DNA of 7,866 nucleotides from positions 1 through 7,866 of the forward strand of contig JAURND010000031.1 in the NCBI GenBank assembly GCA_030830425.1, in the 5' to 3' direction. The position numbers were made by a program, and so were the translations under genes. Position 1 is the stretch's first letter. Each line of letters begins with the position of its first letter. Shown in pieces: positions 1 through 5,490 of this stretch. The notes beneath the pieces are model-generated. The model saw only the letters and a program-made list of their open reading frames with translations. It made no database searches and was not told the origin of the DNA. The stretch is from Gammaproteobacteria bacterium (GTDB lineage: Bacteria; Pseudomonadota; Gammaproteobacteria; JAURND01).

Positions 1-68
1 GGGCAGCAGAACACTTCCCCCTTAAAAAACCCCCTGGTTTTGTCTCACATTGAAGTGAGACGAGTATA
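1..68 (+). repeat. Family-1 palindromic repeat, copy A (cut by window edge)
   Basis: This is the right-hand part of the family-1 element, starting inside the GGGGG...CCCCC hairpin and ending in the right terminal repeat. It carries the shared core CTTCCCCCTTAAAAAACC (15-32), then a GTCTCAC/GTGAGAC inverted repeat (42-48 and 55-61) and the terminal GAGTATA. Its end overlaps the first bases of copy B (TATATA, 65-70), so the two copies lie head to tail with no spacer. The left part is outside the window. Confidence 0.85.
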
Positions 69-214
69 TACTGCTCGTACTTGAAAGTGAGAATCTTTAT
101 GTGTCTGCTTTTTTGATACGAGCAGTATCATCTATTTGAATTTAAGGGGGCAGCAAAACACTTCCCCCTTAAAAAACCCCCTGGTTTTGTCTCACTTTCA
201 GGGAGAACGAGTCT
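67..214 (+). repeat. Family-1 palindromic repeat, copy B (full length, MITE-like)
   Basis: This is the most complete copy, about 148 bp. The left end (TATACTGCTCGTACTTGAAA...) and the reverse complement of the right end (TAGACTCGTTCTCCCTGAAA...) form an imperfect terminal inverted repeat of about 26 bp. Inside are two strong hairpins: a perfect 12-bp stem ATACTGCTCGTA (68-79) / TACGAGCAGTAT (117-128), and a 10-bp stem TTTAAGGGGG (141-150) / CCCCCTTAAA (164-173). There is no ORF of note. The structure fits a non-autonomous mobile element or a REP-like sequence; no transposase is in the window. Confidence 0.85.
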
Positions 215-282
215 ATGTTTAGAAACGCAAAACGTCTAGGCAGAATACGGCAATCCATTGCATCCTTCATCTGTCCTGGGAG

Positions 283-365
283 CCCCTCTTTCTAAAAGGG
301 GAGAAAGAAAAAAAAGATGCGCATTAAAACAAGGAAAAAGTTCCGCGTTTTGAGTGAGAATTGCG
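283..365 (+). repeat. Family-2 hairpin repeat, copy F1 (degenerate)
   Basis: The core GATGCGCATTAAAACAAGG (316-334) and TTCCGCGTTTTG (341-352) match the reverse complement of the copy upstream of smpB. A CCCC/GGGG hairpin (283-301) leads into an A-rich stretch before the core, as in other copies. The left arm of the usual CAGCAATT...AATTGCTG hairpin is degraded here. The copy reads toward the 3' end of tsaE, so it is not in a promoter position for any gene in the window. Confidence 0.65.
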
Positions 366-371
366 ATTGAT

Positions 372-869
372 TCATGATGGTGTCAGGCGATTTTTTATGA
401 TTAGCTCGCCACGAGCAGTTTTACTGGTTAGGGACAGTTCTCTTATGGGGGCCTCTGACAATGGTTTGATTGGCGCATGGCTAAAAGAAATGAATAAGTC
501 AGGGATAGGTAACAGGTGCACAAAATGATCTGGCCATTCAATTAAACAAATAGCCGTATCTGTAAAATAATCTTCTAAGCTTAACGAGCATAAATCCATT
601 GATGCTGTCACCCGATACAAATCAATATGATAAATCGTTGTGCCATAGACTTCATAAGGTTCTACTAGTGTATAAGTAGGGCTTTTTACGCGTCCTTTGT
701 AGTTTAGACCGCTCAAAAAACCTTGGGCAAATGTTGTTTTTCCCATCCCCAAGTCGCCGGATAGATAAATCCAAGCACCTAAGTCACGACAAGTCTGTGC
801 TAATGCGGCGCCAAATTTAAGCATATCAGACGAAGTGGGAATTTGTATTTGATAGCCGGAGTCAGACAT
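372..869 (-). CDS. tsaE: TsaE, tRNA t6A37 threonylcarbamoyltransferase complex ATPase
   Basis: TsaE is the P-loop ATPase that works with TsaB and TsaD to place N6-threonylcarbamoyl on A37 of ANN-decoding tRNAs in the cytoplasm. The 165-residue product has the Walker A motif SGDLGMGKTT (37-46), the family motif SPTYTLVEPY (63-72), HIDLYR (81-86) and EWPD (111-114). Length is normal for the family (about 150-165). I start at the ATG at 869; an in-frame TTG at 899 would add ten residues (MSLQAIRAFV) that do not look like part of the fold. A weak AGGG lies about 9 bases before the ATG. tsaB, tsaD and the often adjacent amiB are not here. The gene follows usp on the same strand after 119 bases, so read-through transcription is possible but not shown. 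Confidence 0.95.
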   Translation of the reverse strand: MSDSGYQIQIPTSSDMLKFGAALAQTCRDLGAWIYLSGDLGMGKTTFAQGFLSGLNYKGRVKSPTYTLVEPYEVYGTTIYHIDLYRVTASMDLCSLSLEDYFTDTAICLIEWPDHFVHLLPIPDLFISFSHAPIKPLSEAPIRELSLTSKTARGELIIKNRLTPS

Positions 870-918
870 GACAAAAGCCCTGATAGCTTGTAGAGACAAA
901 AAACTTCTTGCTGCTATG

Positions 919-939
919 TTTCCATGTTTTTGATGGAAA
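919..939. other. Short hairpin between usp and tsaE
   Basis: TTTCCAT (919-925) and ATGGAAA (933-939) form a perfect 7-bp stem with a 7-base loop. It follows the usp stop on the minus strand and could be a weak terminator or processing site. The nearest minus-strand T-run is about 14 bases past the hairpin, so it is not a canonical intrinsic terminator. Confidence 0.3.
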
Positions 940-988
940 TTTTCTGGTGGGTACTGTCAAAAACGAGAACAACATAGTGGCTCATTTC

Positions 989-1435
989 TTAGTGATCATT
1001 ATCTGGAATACGCACCGCCAATACATCACATTTGGCACCATGCAATACCGCGTTGGCTGTAGACCCAAGAAGCAAGCGAACGCCATGCCTGCCATGGCTA
1101 CCCACGACAATCAGGTCTGCCTTTAAGTGTTTCGCTTCTTCCAAAATAACAAATTTAGCAGGGCCTATTTTGATGATTTGATTGCTTTGAGGGATATCTA
1201 ATTTCTGACCCAGTATCGCCATTGCTTTTCTCGCATTTTCCAGCAATAAAGCTTCGATATCAGTGCCTGCAACAATGCCATAAGCCGCACCATAACTGGT
1301 CATATGTTCGATAGCATGGACTAAAGTCAGTTGCGCGCTAAACTCTTTAGCAAGACTAAGTGCTTTTTTGACTGGCACATCATCGCAACTTGCTTCTAAT
1401 TCTACAGCCAATACTAGATGGTTGTATTTTTTCAT
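989..1435 (-). CDS. UspA-family universal stress protein
   Basis: This is a small cytoplasmic alpha/beta Usp-domain protein; the family responds to starvation and oxidative or DNA stress, often as a nucleotide-binding dimer. The 148-residue product runs from MKKYNHLVLAVE (strand 1) to LAVRIPDNDH. The C-terminal signature GSHGRHGV...LLLGSTANAVLH (112-132) keeps the glycine/serine pattern of ATP-binding members, and the strand DLIVVGSHG (107-115) precedes it. The ATG at 1435 is chosen because a good ribosome-binding site (GGGAG, 1445-1449) lies 9 bases upstream and the protein then starts where the family does. The reading frame stays open upstream to 1498 but has no such site. A leader palindrome (1472-1508) and a family-2 copy (1518-1619) lie just upstream. 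The exact paralogue cannot be named. Confidence 0.93.
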   Translation of the reverse strand: MKKYNHLVLAVELEASCDDVPVKKALSLAKEFSAQLTLVHAIEHMTSYGAAYGIVAGTDIEALLLENARKAMAILGQKLDIPQSNQIIKIGPAKFVILEEAKHLKADLIVVGSHGRHGVRLLLGSTANAVLHGAKCDVLAVRIPDNDH

Positions 1436-1471
1436 GGTTTGGTTCTCCCAGAATGTTTTTTTATGCTTACC

Positions 1472-1508
1472 CAACCTGTAATGTGAAAAGAATGCCACTT
1501 TCAGGTTG
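1472..1508. promoter_or_regulatory. Leader palindrome upstream of usp
   Basis: CAACCTG (1472-1478) and CAGGTTG (1502-1508) are perfect inverted repeats, with an inner GTG/CAC pair around a short loop. The structure lies 36-73 bases before the usp start codon, where an operator or a 5'-UTR hairpin could act. CAACCTG also occurs once at 1698-1704. Any regulatory role is inference from position. Confidence 0.35.
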
Positions 1509-1517
1509 CATTAGTAT

Positions 1518-1619
1518 ACAGCAATTTTCGCCAGAAACGCGGAATTGCTGTCTGATTTTAACGCGTCGCTTGAACAAGTTCACGTACGCAGCAAAGGGGA
1601 GAAGCGCACCCTCCCCTTT
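1518..1619 (-). repeat. Family-2 hairpin repeat, copy F3, upstream of usp
   Basis: On the minus strand this reads hairpin, then GCGTTAAAATCAGACAGC and AATTCCGCGTTTCTGG. ACAGCAATT (1518-1526) and AATTGCTGT (1543-1551) make a perfect 9-bp stem. A second perfect 9-bp stem, AAAGGGGAG (1593-1601) / CTCCCCTTT (1611-1619), lies at the far end. The copy points toward usp, with its hairpin end 82 bases before the start codon. The same arrangement is seen at smpB and at the SIMPL-like gene. Confidence 0.75.
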
Positions 1620-1718
1620 GTATCTTAACATAATGAGATAATCGTCTTGTTTTGACGGTCATCGATAGCCATTAAAAAGGGAAGTGATATACGCATTCAA
1701 CCTGAAGTTAGGGTCTTT

Positions 1719-1744
1719 TTCACTTTCAGGGAGAACAAGTATAT
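1719..1744 (+). repeat. Solo right end of a family-1 repeat
   Basis: CACTTTCAGGGAGAACAAG (1721-1739) nearly matches the right end of copy B (193-211), but no element body precedes it. It meets the next family-1 copy head-on through a shared TATA (1742-1745). It is probably a remnant left by insertion or deletion. Confidence 0.6.
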
Positions 1745-1890
1745 ACTCGTCTCACTTCAATATGAGACAAAATCAGGGGGTTTTTTAAGGGGGAAGTGTT
1801 CTGCTGCCCCCTTAAATTCAAATAGATGATACTGCTCGTATCAAAAAAGCAGATACATTAAAATTCTCACATTCAAGTACGAGCAGTATA
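1742..1890 (-). repeat. Family-1 palindromic repeat, copy C (full length)
   Basis: A 149-bp copy in reverse orientation. It keeps all landmarks: end TATACTCGTCTCACTT, the GTCTCA/TGAGAC inverted repeat (1750-1767), the 10-bp stem TTTAAGGGGG (1784-1793) / CCCCCTTAAA (1807-1816), the perfect 12-bp stem ATACTGCTCGTA (1829-1840) / TACGAGCAGTAT (1878-1889), and a terminal TATA. It sits upstream of the 157-residue ORF and does not interrupt a gene. Confidence 0.85.
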
Positions 1891-2011
1891 GACTGTTTCC
1901 CCCTTGTTTTAGATCTTAGGATTCGGGAATTGCTGTATTTTTATTTTGAGTGGGTATATGCTCATTGGTGGTTAGAAAATGAATGGTCAGTTAATATTGG
2001 AGAAAAAAATT

Positions 2012-2485
2012 ATGCAAAATAATCTACCCAAAGAAAATCCATTTTTAGCTTTGATTAGACAAAGCGCGTGGAATATAGAAGATTTTATTTCATTATTAAA
2101 ACAAGCCGCTAACAATAATAAAGAGCTAATATTTTTTGATGCACTTGCTGATCAACTATCAGAATGCTCAACGTTGACTGCCGTGCTTAGGCTCCAAGAT
2201 CCTCGTTCAATCATCTTAAGTTTTATCGCGCAATATCAAATTTTTAATAAAAGTGAGAGTGCTTTTTACCATCAAACTTTCGCGCCGATATTAACGGCAA
2301 TGATTTCTTTAAGTCCAAGCTGTGTTCATCGCATCTCTTCTGCTAATTTTATCAAGCGTATTGCAATAAAAGGCGTTAAATCAAGATTTGACCTTGAACC
2401 ACCGTTTGTTCGATTTATGGCGAATGTGCGTTCTGAGATCGAAATGAGAGCGCCTGCCCCAAAAGTGACTAAGAATCCATTCTGA
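2012..2485 (+). CDS. Hypothetical protein, 157 residues, no recognised family
   Basis: I do not recognise this protein. It starts MQNNLPKENPFLALIRQSAW and reads as mostly alpha-helical, with leucine/isoleucine-rich helices in the N-terminal 105 residues and a basic, proline-containing C-terminus (APAPKVTKNPF). There is no signal peptide or membrane segment. I start at the ATG at 2012 because GGAG (1999-2002) lies 9 bases before it. An ATG at 1979 would add 11 residues and has only a weaker GGTGG ahead. The coding sequence is more AT-rich than its neighbours and stands alone between a repeat cluster and a convergent tRNA, which fits recent acquisition or a lineage-specific gene. A function cannot be assigned. 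Confidence 0.7.
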   Translation: MQNNLPKENPFLALIRQSAWNIEDFISLLKQAANNNKELIFFDALADQLSECSTLTAVLRLQDPRSIILSFIAQYQIFNKSESAFYHQTFAPILTAMISLSPSCVHRISSANFIKRIAIKGVKSRFDLEPPFVRFMANVRSEIEMRAPAPKVTKNPF

Positions 2486-2531
2486 CGGTTTTTTGGGAAA
2501 GAGAAAAAAGGCTTTGAGCGCTTGATTTGAT

Positions 2532-2608
2532 TGGTCGGGGTGATAGGATTCGAACCTACGACCTCTGCTTCCCGAAAGCAGCGCTCTACCAAGCTGAGCT
2601 ACACCCCG
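2532..2608 (-). tRNA. tRNA-Pro (anticodon CGG)
   Basis: A complete 77-nt cloverleaf. It has a 7-bp acceptor stem CGGGGTG/CACCCCG, a 4-bp D stem GCTC/GAGC closing a 9-base D loop, the anticodon stem CTGCT/AGCAG with loop TTCGGGA, a T arm with TTCGAAT, and the discriminator A followed by an encoded CCA. The anticodon CGG is at 2572-2574 and reads CCG (Pro). The unusual C1-G72 pair is the bacterial tRNA-Pro identity feature. It lies 70 bases downstream of efp on the same strand and may share its transcript. A 9-base D loop with a stable D stem is the tRNA-Pro feature known to be recognised by EF-P. Confidence 0.98.
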
Positions 2609-2678
2609 ATTCTTCGGATGAGAAGCAAGAGATCTTGATTGCTTCTGGTGAAAATAATGGAAATTTCTGGCAAATTAT

Positions 2679-3248
2679 TTATTCTTTTACTCTAGACACA
2701 TACTCTCCATTACGAGTATCCACTTTGAGTAAGTCTCCTTCATTCACAAACAAGGGGACACGTATCACGGCACCGGTTTCCAAGGTGGCTGATTTAGTCG
2801 CACCGCTCACCGTATCACCTTTTATTGCGGGCTCTGTTTCAGTGACTTTAGCCACCAGAAAATTGGGGGGCACGATCGAGAGTGGTTGACCATTCCATAA
2901 CATCACCACGCAAACATCTTGGGCTTTCATCCATTTTAAGCTATTGCCAATCAGCGTGTTGCCGATCATGTGTTGTTCGAAAGTATCCGACACCATAAAG
3001 TGGCCTTGATCACCATCGTTATAGAGATATTCCATTTCCATTTCTTCAATATCCGCACCTGGCAGATTATCGCCTGATTTAAAGGTTCTTTCGAGTACGC
3101 GCCCCGTTTTTAGGTTTCGCAATTTTACCCGATTAAATGCTTGTCCCTTCCCAGGTTTCACAAACTCATTTTCAAGAATGCTGCATGGATCTCCATCCAG
3201 CATGACTTTAAGGCCTGCTTTAAATTCATTAGTAGAGTAAACGCTCAT
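2679..3248 (-). CDS. efp: Translation elongation factor P
   Basis: EF-P binds the ribosome next to the P site and relieves stalling at consecutive prolines. The 189-residue product has the normal three-domain length: a KOW-like N-terminal domain (about 1-65) and two OB domains ending in the conserved [10 protein letters not shown]. Lys34 lies in the loop VKPGKGQAF (30-38) and is the residue that EpmA and EpmB beta-lysylate in many gammaproteobacteria, so the modified form is likely used here; epmA and epmB are not in the window. The ATG at 3248 gives the family's usual N-terminus ([20 protein letters not shown]). No clear Shine-Dalgarno precedes it, and the upstream bases are A-rich. A GC-rich repeat lies 56-102 bases upstream. 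tRNA-Pro follows directly downstream. Confidence 0.97.
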   Translation of the reverse strand: MSVYSTNEFKAGLKVMLDGDPCSILENEFVKPGKGQAFNRVKLRNLKTGRVLERTFKSGDNLPGADIEEMEMEYLYNDGDQGHFMVSDTFEQHMIGNTLIGNSLKWMKAQDVCVVMLWNGQPLSIVPPNFLVAKVTETEPAIKGDTVSGATKSATLETGAVIRVPLFVNEGDLLKVDTRNGEYVSRVKE

Positions 3249-3303
3249 GGGTTTTTAGTGGTTAATTTTTGTGGTCACTATTTAGCACAATTAAGTCGAA
3301 GCA

Positions 3304-3350
3304 GTGGATACCGGCCTTCGCCGAGACCGCTTCGCGTTTTGCCAGTTTTT
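3304..3350. repeat. GC-rich family-3 repeat, copy 1
   Basis: GTGGATACCGGCCTTCGCCG (3304-3323) and the following GCTTCGCGTTTTGCCAGTTTTT match a second copy at 4907-4954. Read on the other strand it is of the common type whose translation includes IPAKAGI, found dispersed in many proteobacterial genomes. Both copies lie upstream of minus-strand genes (efp, smpB). Confidence 0.65.
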
Positions 3351-3431
3351 GTACAGTGCTGAATCGTGACTTTTTGTTTAGGGAGGAGGATAAAATAACG
3401 TCATGATTATCGCACGAAATGTGACATTAGA

Positions 3432-3530
3432 TTTAAACGCCTGCAGAAGCAGAAAAGGTGCAGGAATACTTGAAGTATTTCGAGTCTTTTCGACTGAGGC
3501 GCGTTTAAAAATGATGCCATCGTTCGATGC
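3432..3530. other. Multi-armed inverted-repeat structure between ftsQ and efp
   Basis: A perfect 9-bp outer stem, TTTAAACGC (3432-3440) / GCGTTTAAA (3501-3509), encloses three smaller hairpins: CTGCA (3441-3445) / TGCAG (3459-3463), AATAC (3465-3469) / GTATT (3475-3479) and AGTC (3483-3486) / GACT (3492-3495). A further palindrome, CATCGTTCGATG (3518-3529), follows. The result is cloverleaf-like but is not a tRNA, as it lacks the T-arm and acceptor features. It could be a structured RNA on either strand, a dispersed palindromic repeat, or part of the 3' end of the ftsQ transcript. Confidence 0.5.
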
Positions 3531-3542
3531 TGAAATAGGCAG

Positions 3543-4301
3543 TTATTTTGTCCTCGTTTCTTGAGTATTATGCCAATTAATGGCCGCGCCATTTTCATAG
3601 CGTAGGTCAATATAATCAGCTCGCATTTTAGCTGAAGTAAAAACATGAGGGTACACCTTAACAAAACGTTGCAAACGAAGCAATGGGTCTGTTTTGCCTA
3701 GTAATAAGATGGTGCCATTGTTTAAGATCATTTTCAAAGAAAGTCGATCATCCATCATGAATTGGGTGATTGTAAGTCCGAGGGGGGCTAATAGATCGGA
3801 AATCGTTTGAAAGTTTTTCCATAACGAGTCGATTTGGTCCGCAGGTGCATTGAACAAAGGGAGCCCCGCAGGAATTGTATTGGCAGGAGGAGAGAAAGTT
3901 TGGCCTTTATCGTTGAGCAAATCAGTTTGACCAAATCGAGCAACGGCTTGTTGCTCGGTGATGTGAATGATGACTGTATCTGGCCATGTGCGCGCTATTC
4001 GGACATCAGCAATCCAGGGAAGTTTTAGTAAATCTTCTTTTAATGCGTTGGTGCCAAATCGGATAAATCCTTGATTGAGATAGGGCGAAATGATTTCTTT
4101 TAATGATGGCTGATCTATATGCTGATAAGAAGAGTCAATTTTAATAGATCGAATAGGAAATTTGAGGGGGTCAGATAAGCATTTCCACCCATAAACGAGC
4201 CCTAATATGAGTATCAAACCAACTAACAATTGCAAGATACGGAATAGCCGGGTGCTTAATTGGTAAATAGCTGGTTTAGTATCATCAGACATAGTCGCCA
4301 T
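3543..4301 (-). CDS. ftsQ: Cell division protein FtsQ
   Basis: FtsQ is a bitopic inner-membrane protein that links early divisome proteins to the FtsB-FtsL pair. The 252-residue product has a short cytoplasmic tail, one membrane segment (about 19-39), then a POTRA domain (about 49-118) with the strong family motif PWIADVRIARTWPDTVIIHI (95-114) and TEQQAVARFG. The C-terminal beta domain ends in QRFVKVYPHVF...DYIDLRYENGAAINW, typical of the FtsB-binding region. The ATG at 4301 overlaps the smpB stop as TAATG, which suggests translational coupling; ATG 4292 is the alternative, and a TTG at 4337 would extend into smpB. FtsQ normally lies in the dcw cluster between ddl/murC and ftsA, so its place here is unusual. 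No ftsA follows. Confidence 0.92.
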   Translation of the reverse strand: MATMSDDTKPAIYQLSTRLFRILQLLVGLILILGLVYGWKCLSDPLKFPIRSIKIDSSYQHIDQPSLKEIISPYLNQGFIRFGTNALKEDLLKLPWIADVRIARTWPDTVIIHITEQQAVARFGQTDLLNDKGQTFSPPANTIPAGLPLFNAPADQIDSLWKNFQTISDLLAPLGLTITQFMMDDRLSLKMILNNGTILLLGKTDPLLRLQRFVKVYPHVFTSAKMRADYIDLRYENGAAINWHNTQETRTK

Positions 4302-4771
4302 TATTTTTTCATCATCCGTTGACGCTCTCTTTCCCAATCGCGTTTTTTTTCACTTTCTCTTTTATCGAAAAGTTTCTTGCCTTTGGCTAAACCAAATTCC
4401 AACTTCGCCATATTGCGTCTCCACAATAAAGCAAGGGGAATCAGGGTGTACCCTTGGCGCTGTACAGCACCAATCAAGGCATTCAACTCTTTACGGTGGA
4501 GTAGTAATTTTCTAGAGCGAGCTGGGTCAGGGGTTACATGCGTAGATGCAGTTAATAAAGGAGAAAAATGGGCATTCAATAAAAAAGCCTCTCCTCTTTT
4601 TAAAACAACATAACTATCCCTGAGTTGCGCTTTACCTGCCCGAAGACTTTTGACTTCCCAGCCCATGAGCATCAAACCCGCCTCAAATCGTTGTTCAATG
4701 TGATAATCATGCGACGCTTTTCTGTTAAGTGCGATGCTTTTTGTGTTGGAGGTTGTTTTATGAGTAGTCAT
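4301..4771 (-). CDS. smpB: SsrA-binding protein SmpB
   Basis: SmpB binds tmRNA (SsrA) and delivers it to stalled ribosomes in trans-translation. The 156-residue product (usual length about 155-160) has the family core [17 protein letters not shown] (16-32), [19 protein letters not shown] (37-55), the tmRNA-binding OB fold, and the basic C-terminal tail [20 protein letters not shown] (130-149) that occupies the mRNA channel. I start at the ATG at 4771. The frame is open upstream to 4939, but that extension only translates the family-2 and family-3 repeats. No clear Shine-Dalgarno is seen; the family-2 hairpin (4801-4831) ends 29 bases before the start. It is first in a likely operon with ftsQ and is divergent from ratA, as in E. 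coli. ssrA itself is not in the window. Confidence 0.97.
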   Translation of the reverse strand: MTTHKTTSNTKSIALNRKASHDYHIEQRFEAGLMLMGWEVKSLRAGKAQLRDSYVVLKRGEAFLLNAHFSPLLTASTHVTPDPARSRKLLLHRKELNALIGAVQRQGYTLIPLALLWRRNMAKLEFGLAKGKKLFDKRESEKKRDWERERQRMMKK

Positions 4772-4800
4772 GGCGTAAATTAGGTGGCCTGATGATGAGA

Positions 4801-4885
4801 CAGCAATTCCCCAAAAACGTGGAACTTGCTGCCTTGTTTTAATGCGCAGCTTTTTTCTCTTTTCCCCCTTTTGGAAGCTGCCCGC
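4801..4885 (-). repeat. Family-2 hairpin repeat, copy F4, upstream of smpB
   Basis: CAGCAATTCC (4801-4810) and GGAACTTGCTG (4821-4831) form a 10-bp stem with one bulged base and a 10-base loop. The minus strand carries the conserved GCTGCGCATTAAAACAAGG (4832-4850) and then a purine-rich stretch matching copy F1. The hairpin end points at smpB, 29 bases before its start codon, within or next to the transcript leader. Confidence 0.75.
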
Positions 4886-4906
4886 AGGGTGGTGGAGAAG
4901 GGTAAA

Positions 4907-4954
4907 GTAGATACCAGCTTTCGCCGGGATGCTTCGCATTTTTACGAACTGATT
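4907..4954. repeat. GC-rich family-3 repeat, copy 2
   Basis: GTAGATACCAGCTTTCGCCG (4907-4926) followed by GCTTCGCATTTTTACGAAC aligns with the copy upstream of efp. It sits in the smpB-ratA divergent intergenic region. It resembles dispersed repeats often mis-annotated as the start of a protein (IPAKAGI on the minus strand). Confidence 0.65.
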
Positions 4955-5011
4955 TTTATTGGCAATCCTTTTTTTTAGGCGCTTTAGTGGGCCGGATTTG
5001 CTGATAATGAG

Positions 5012-5482
5012 ATGATGCCAATGCCTATTATTAGACGAGAAACAGTTGTTCCTTATTCTACCTCACAAATGTTTATGTTGGTGAATCACGTAGAGGATTA
5101 TCCCAAGTTTATCCCATACTGTAAATCTACCACCATTTTAAGCCAAACTGCCGAAGAAATTGAAGTTAGGCTAGATTTTGCCAAAGGCGGATTGCATAAA
5201 TCCTTTACCACACATAATCGATTACAGTTGGATAAAATGGTGCATATTCGATTATTAGACGGCCCGTTTAGCCAGCTAGAAGGATTTTGGTTATTTGATT
5301 CGTTACCAACGGGTTGTCATGTTCGTTTAAACTTAGAGTTCGAGTTTTCTAGCAAATGGATAGCCATGGCATTTGGCCCATTGTTTAATACTATCACAAA
5401 TACGCTGGTAGATGTATTTTGCCAACGCGCGCAGGAAGTTTATGGAGATACTTGTGGTTCAGTAACCCCAGTCACGCGCTAA
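5012..5482 (+). CDS. ratA: RatA, COQ10/START-domain protein (ubiquinone-binding or ribosome-associated toxin family)
   Basis: A 156-residue helix-grip (START-like) protein. The family has two proposed roles: binding ubiquinone like mitochondrial Coq10, and, in E. coli, blocking 50S-30S joining as RatA. Key features are [14 protein letters not shown] (8-21), [11 protein letters not shown] (27-37), the [10 protein letters not shown] stretch (84-93) and the amphipathic C-terminal helix [16 protein letters not shown] (130-145). Three in-frame ATGs (5012, 5015, 5021) compete. The last gives MPIIRRET, closest to the usual family start; no strong ribosome-binding site decides among them. It is divergent from smpB as in E. 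coli. The usual downstream partner ratB (rnfH) is absent, and a family-1 repeat starts 8 bases after the stop. Confidence 0.92.
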   Translation: MMPMPIIRRETVVPYSTSQMFMLVNHVEDYPKFIPYCKSTTILSQTAEEIEVRLDFAKGGLHKSFTTHNRLQLDKMVHIRLLDGPFSQLEGFWLFDSLPTGCHVRLNLEFEFSSKWIAMAFGPLFNTITNTLVDVFCQRAQEVYGDTCGSVTPVTR

Positions 5483-5490
5483 AAACAGTC

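Larger units (their letters stand above)
1..371. other. Gene-free, repeat-filled left edge
   Basis: No ORF with coding character is visible here. The stretch holds the truncated family-1 copy (1-68), a full copy joined to it (67-214) and a family-2 copy (about 283-365), which runs up to the 3' end of tsaE. I see nothing recognisable in 215-282. Confidence 0.7.
1436..2011. other. 576-base gene-free gap with stacked repeats
   Basis: No convincing coding region is seen. From left to right the gap holds the usp leader with its palindrome (1472-1508), a family-2 copy with a second hairpin (1518-1619), about 100 bases with no recognisable feature (1620-1718), a solo family-1 end (1719-1744), a full family-1 copy (1742-1890), a possible family-2 fragment around 1924-1938, and the leader of the 157-residue ORF. 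Confidence 0.7.

Noticed and set aside
1..214. CRISPR array
   Set aside because: The repeated units are 148 bp with internal stems and terminal inverted repeats, abut without spacers, and are dispersed through the window; no cas gene is present.
1436..1498. Upstream extension of the usp frame
   Set aside because: The internal ATG at 1435 has a strong GGGAG site and matches the family N-terminus; the extension covers the leader palindrome.
2326..2592. Minus-strand open frame over the tRNA and the 3' end of the 157-residue gene
   Set aside because: It translates the tRNA sense strand (SNPITPT) and lies opposite a better-supported gene with its own ribosome-binding site.
2527..2889. Plus-strand open frame starting MIGRGDRIRTYDLCFPKAA
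   Set aside because: It is the antisense of tRNA-Pro read as protein (the RIRTYDL...AALYQAELHP string is a well-known spurious product) and then runs antisense through efp.
3432..3509. A tRNA or tmRNA-like gene from the cloverleaf shape
   Set aside because: No T-loop consensus, no CCA or discriminator context and arm lengths do not fit a tRNA; kept only as an unexplained structure.
4772..4939. N-terminal extension of SmpB ([12 protein letters not shown]...)
   Set aside because: The extension translates the family-3 and family-2 repeats; the family start is at the ATG at 4771.
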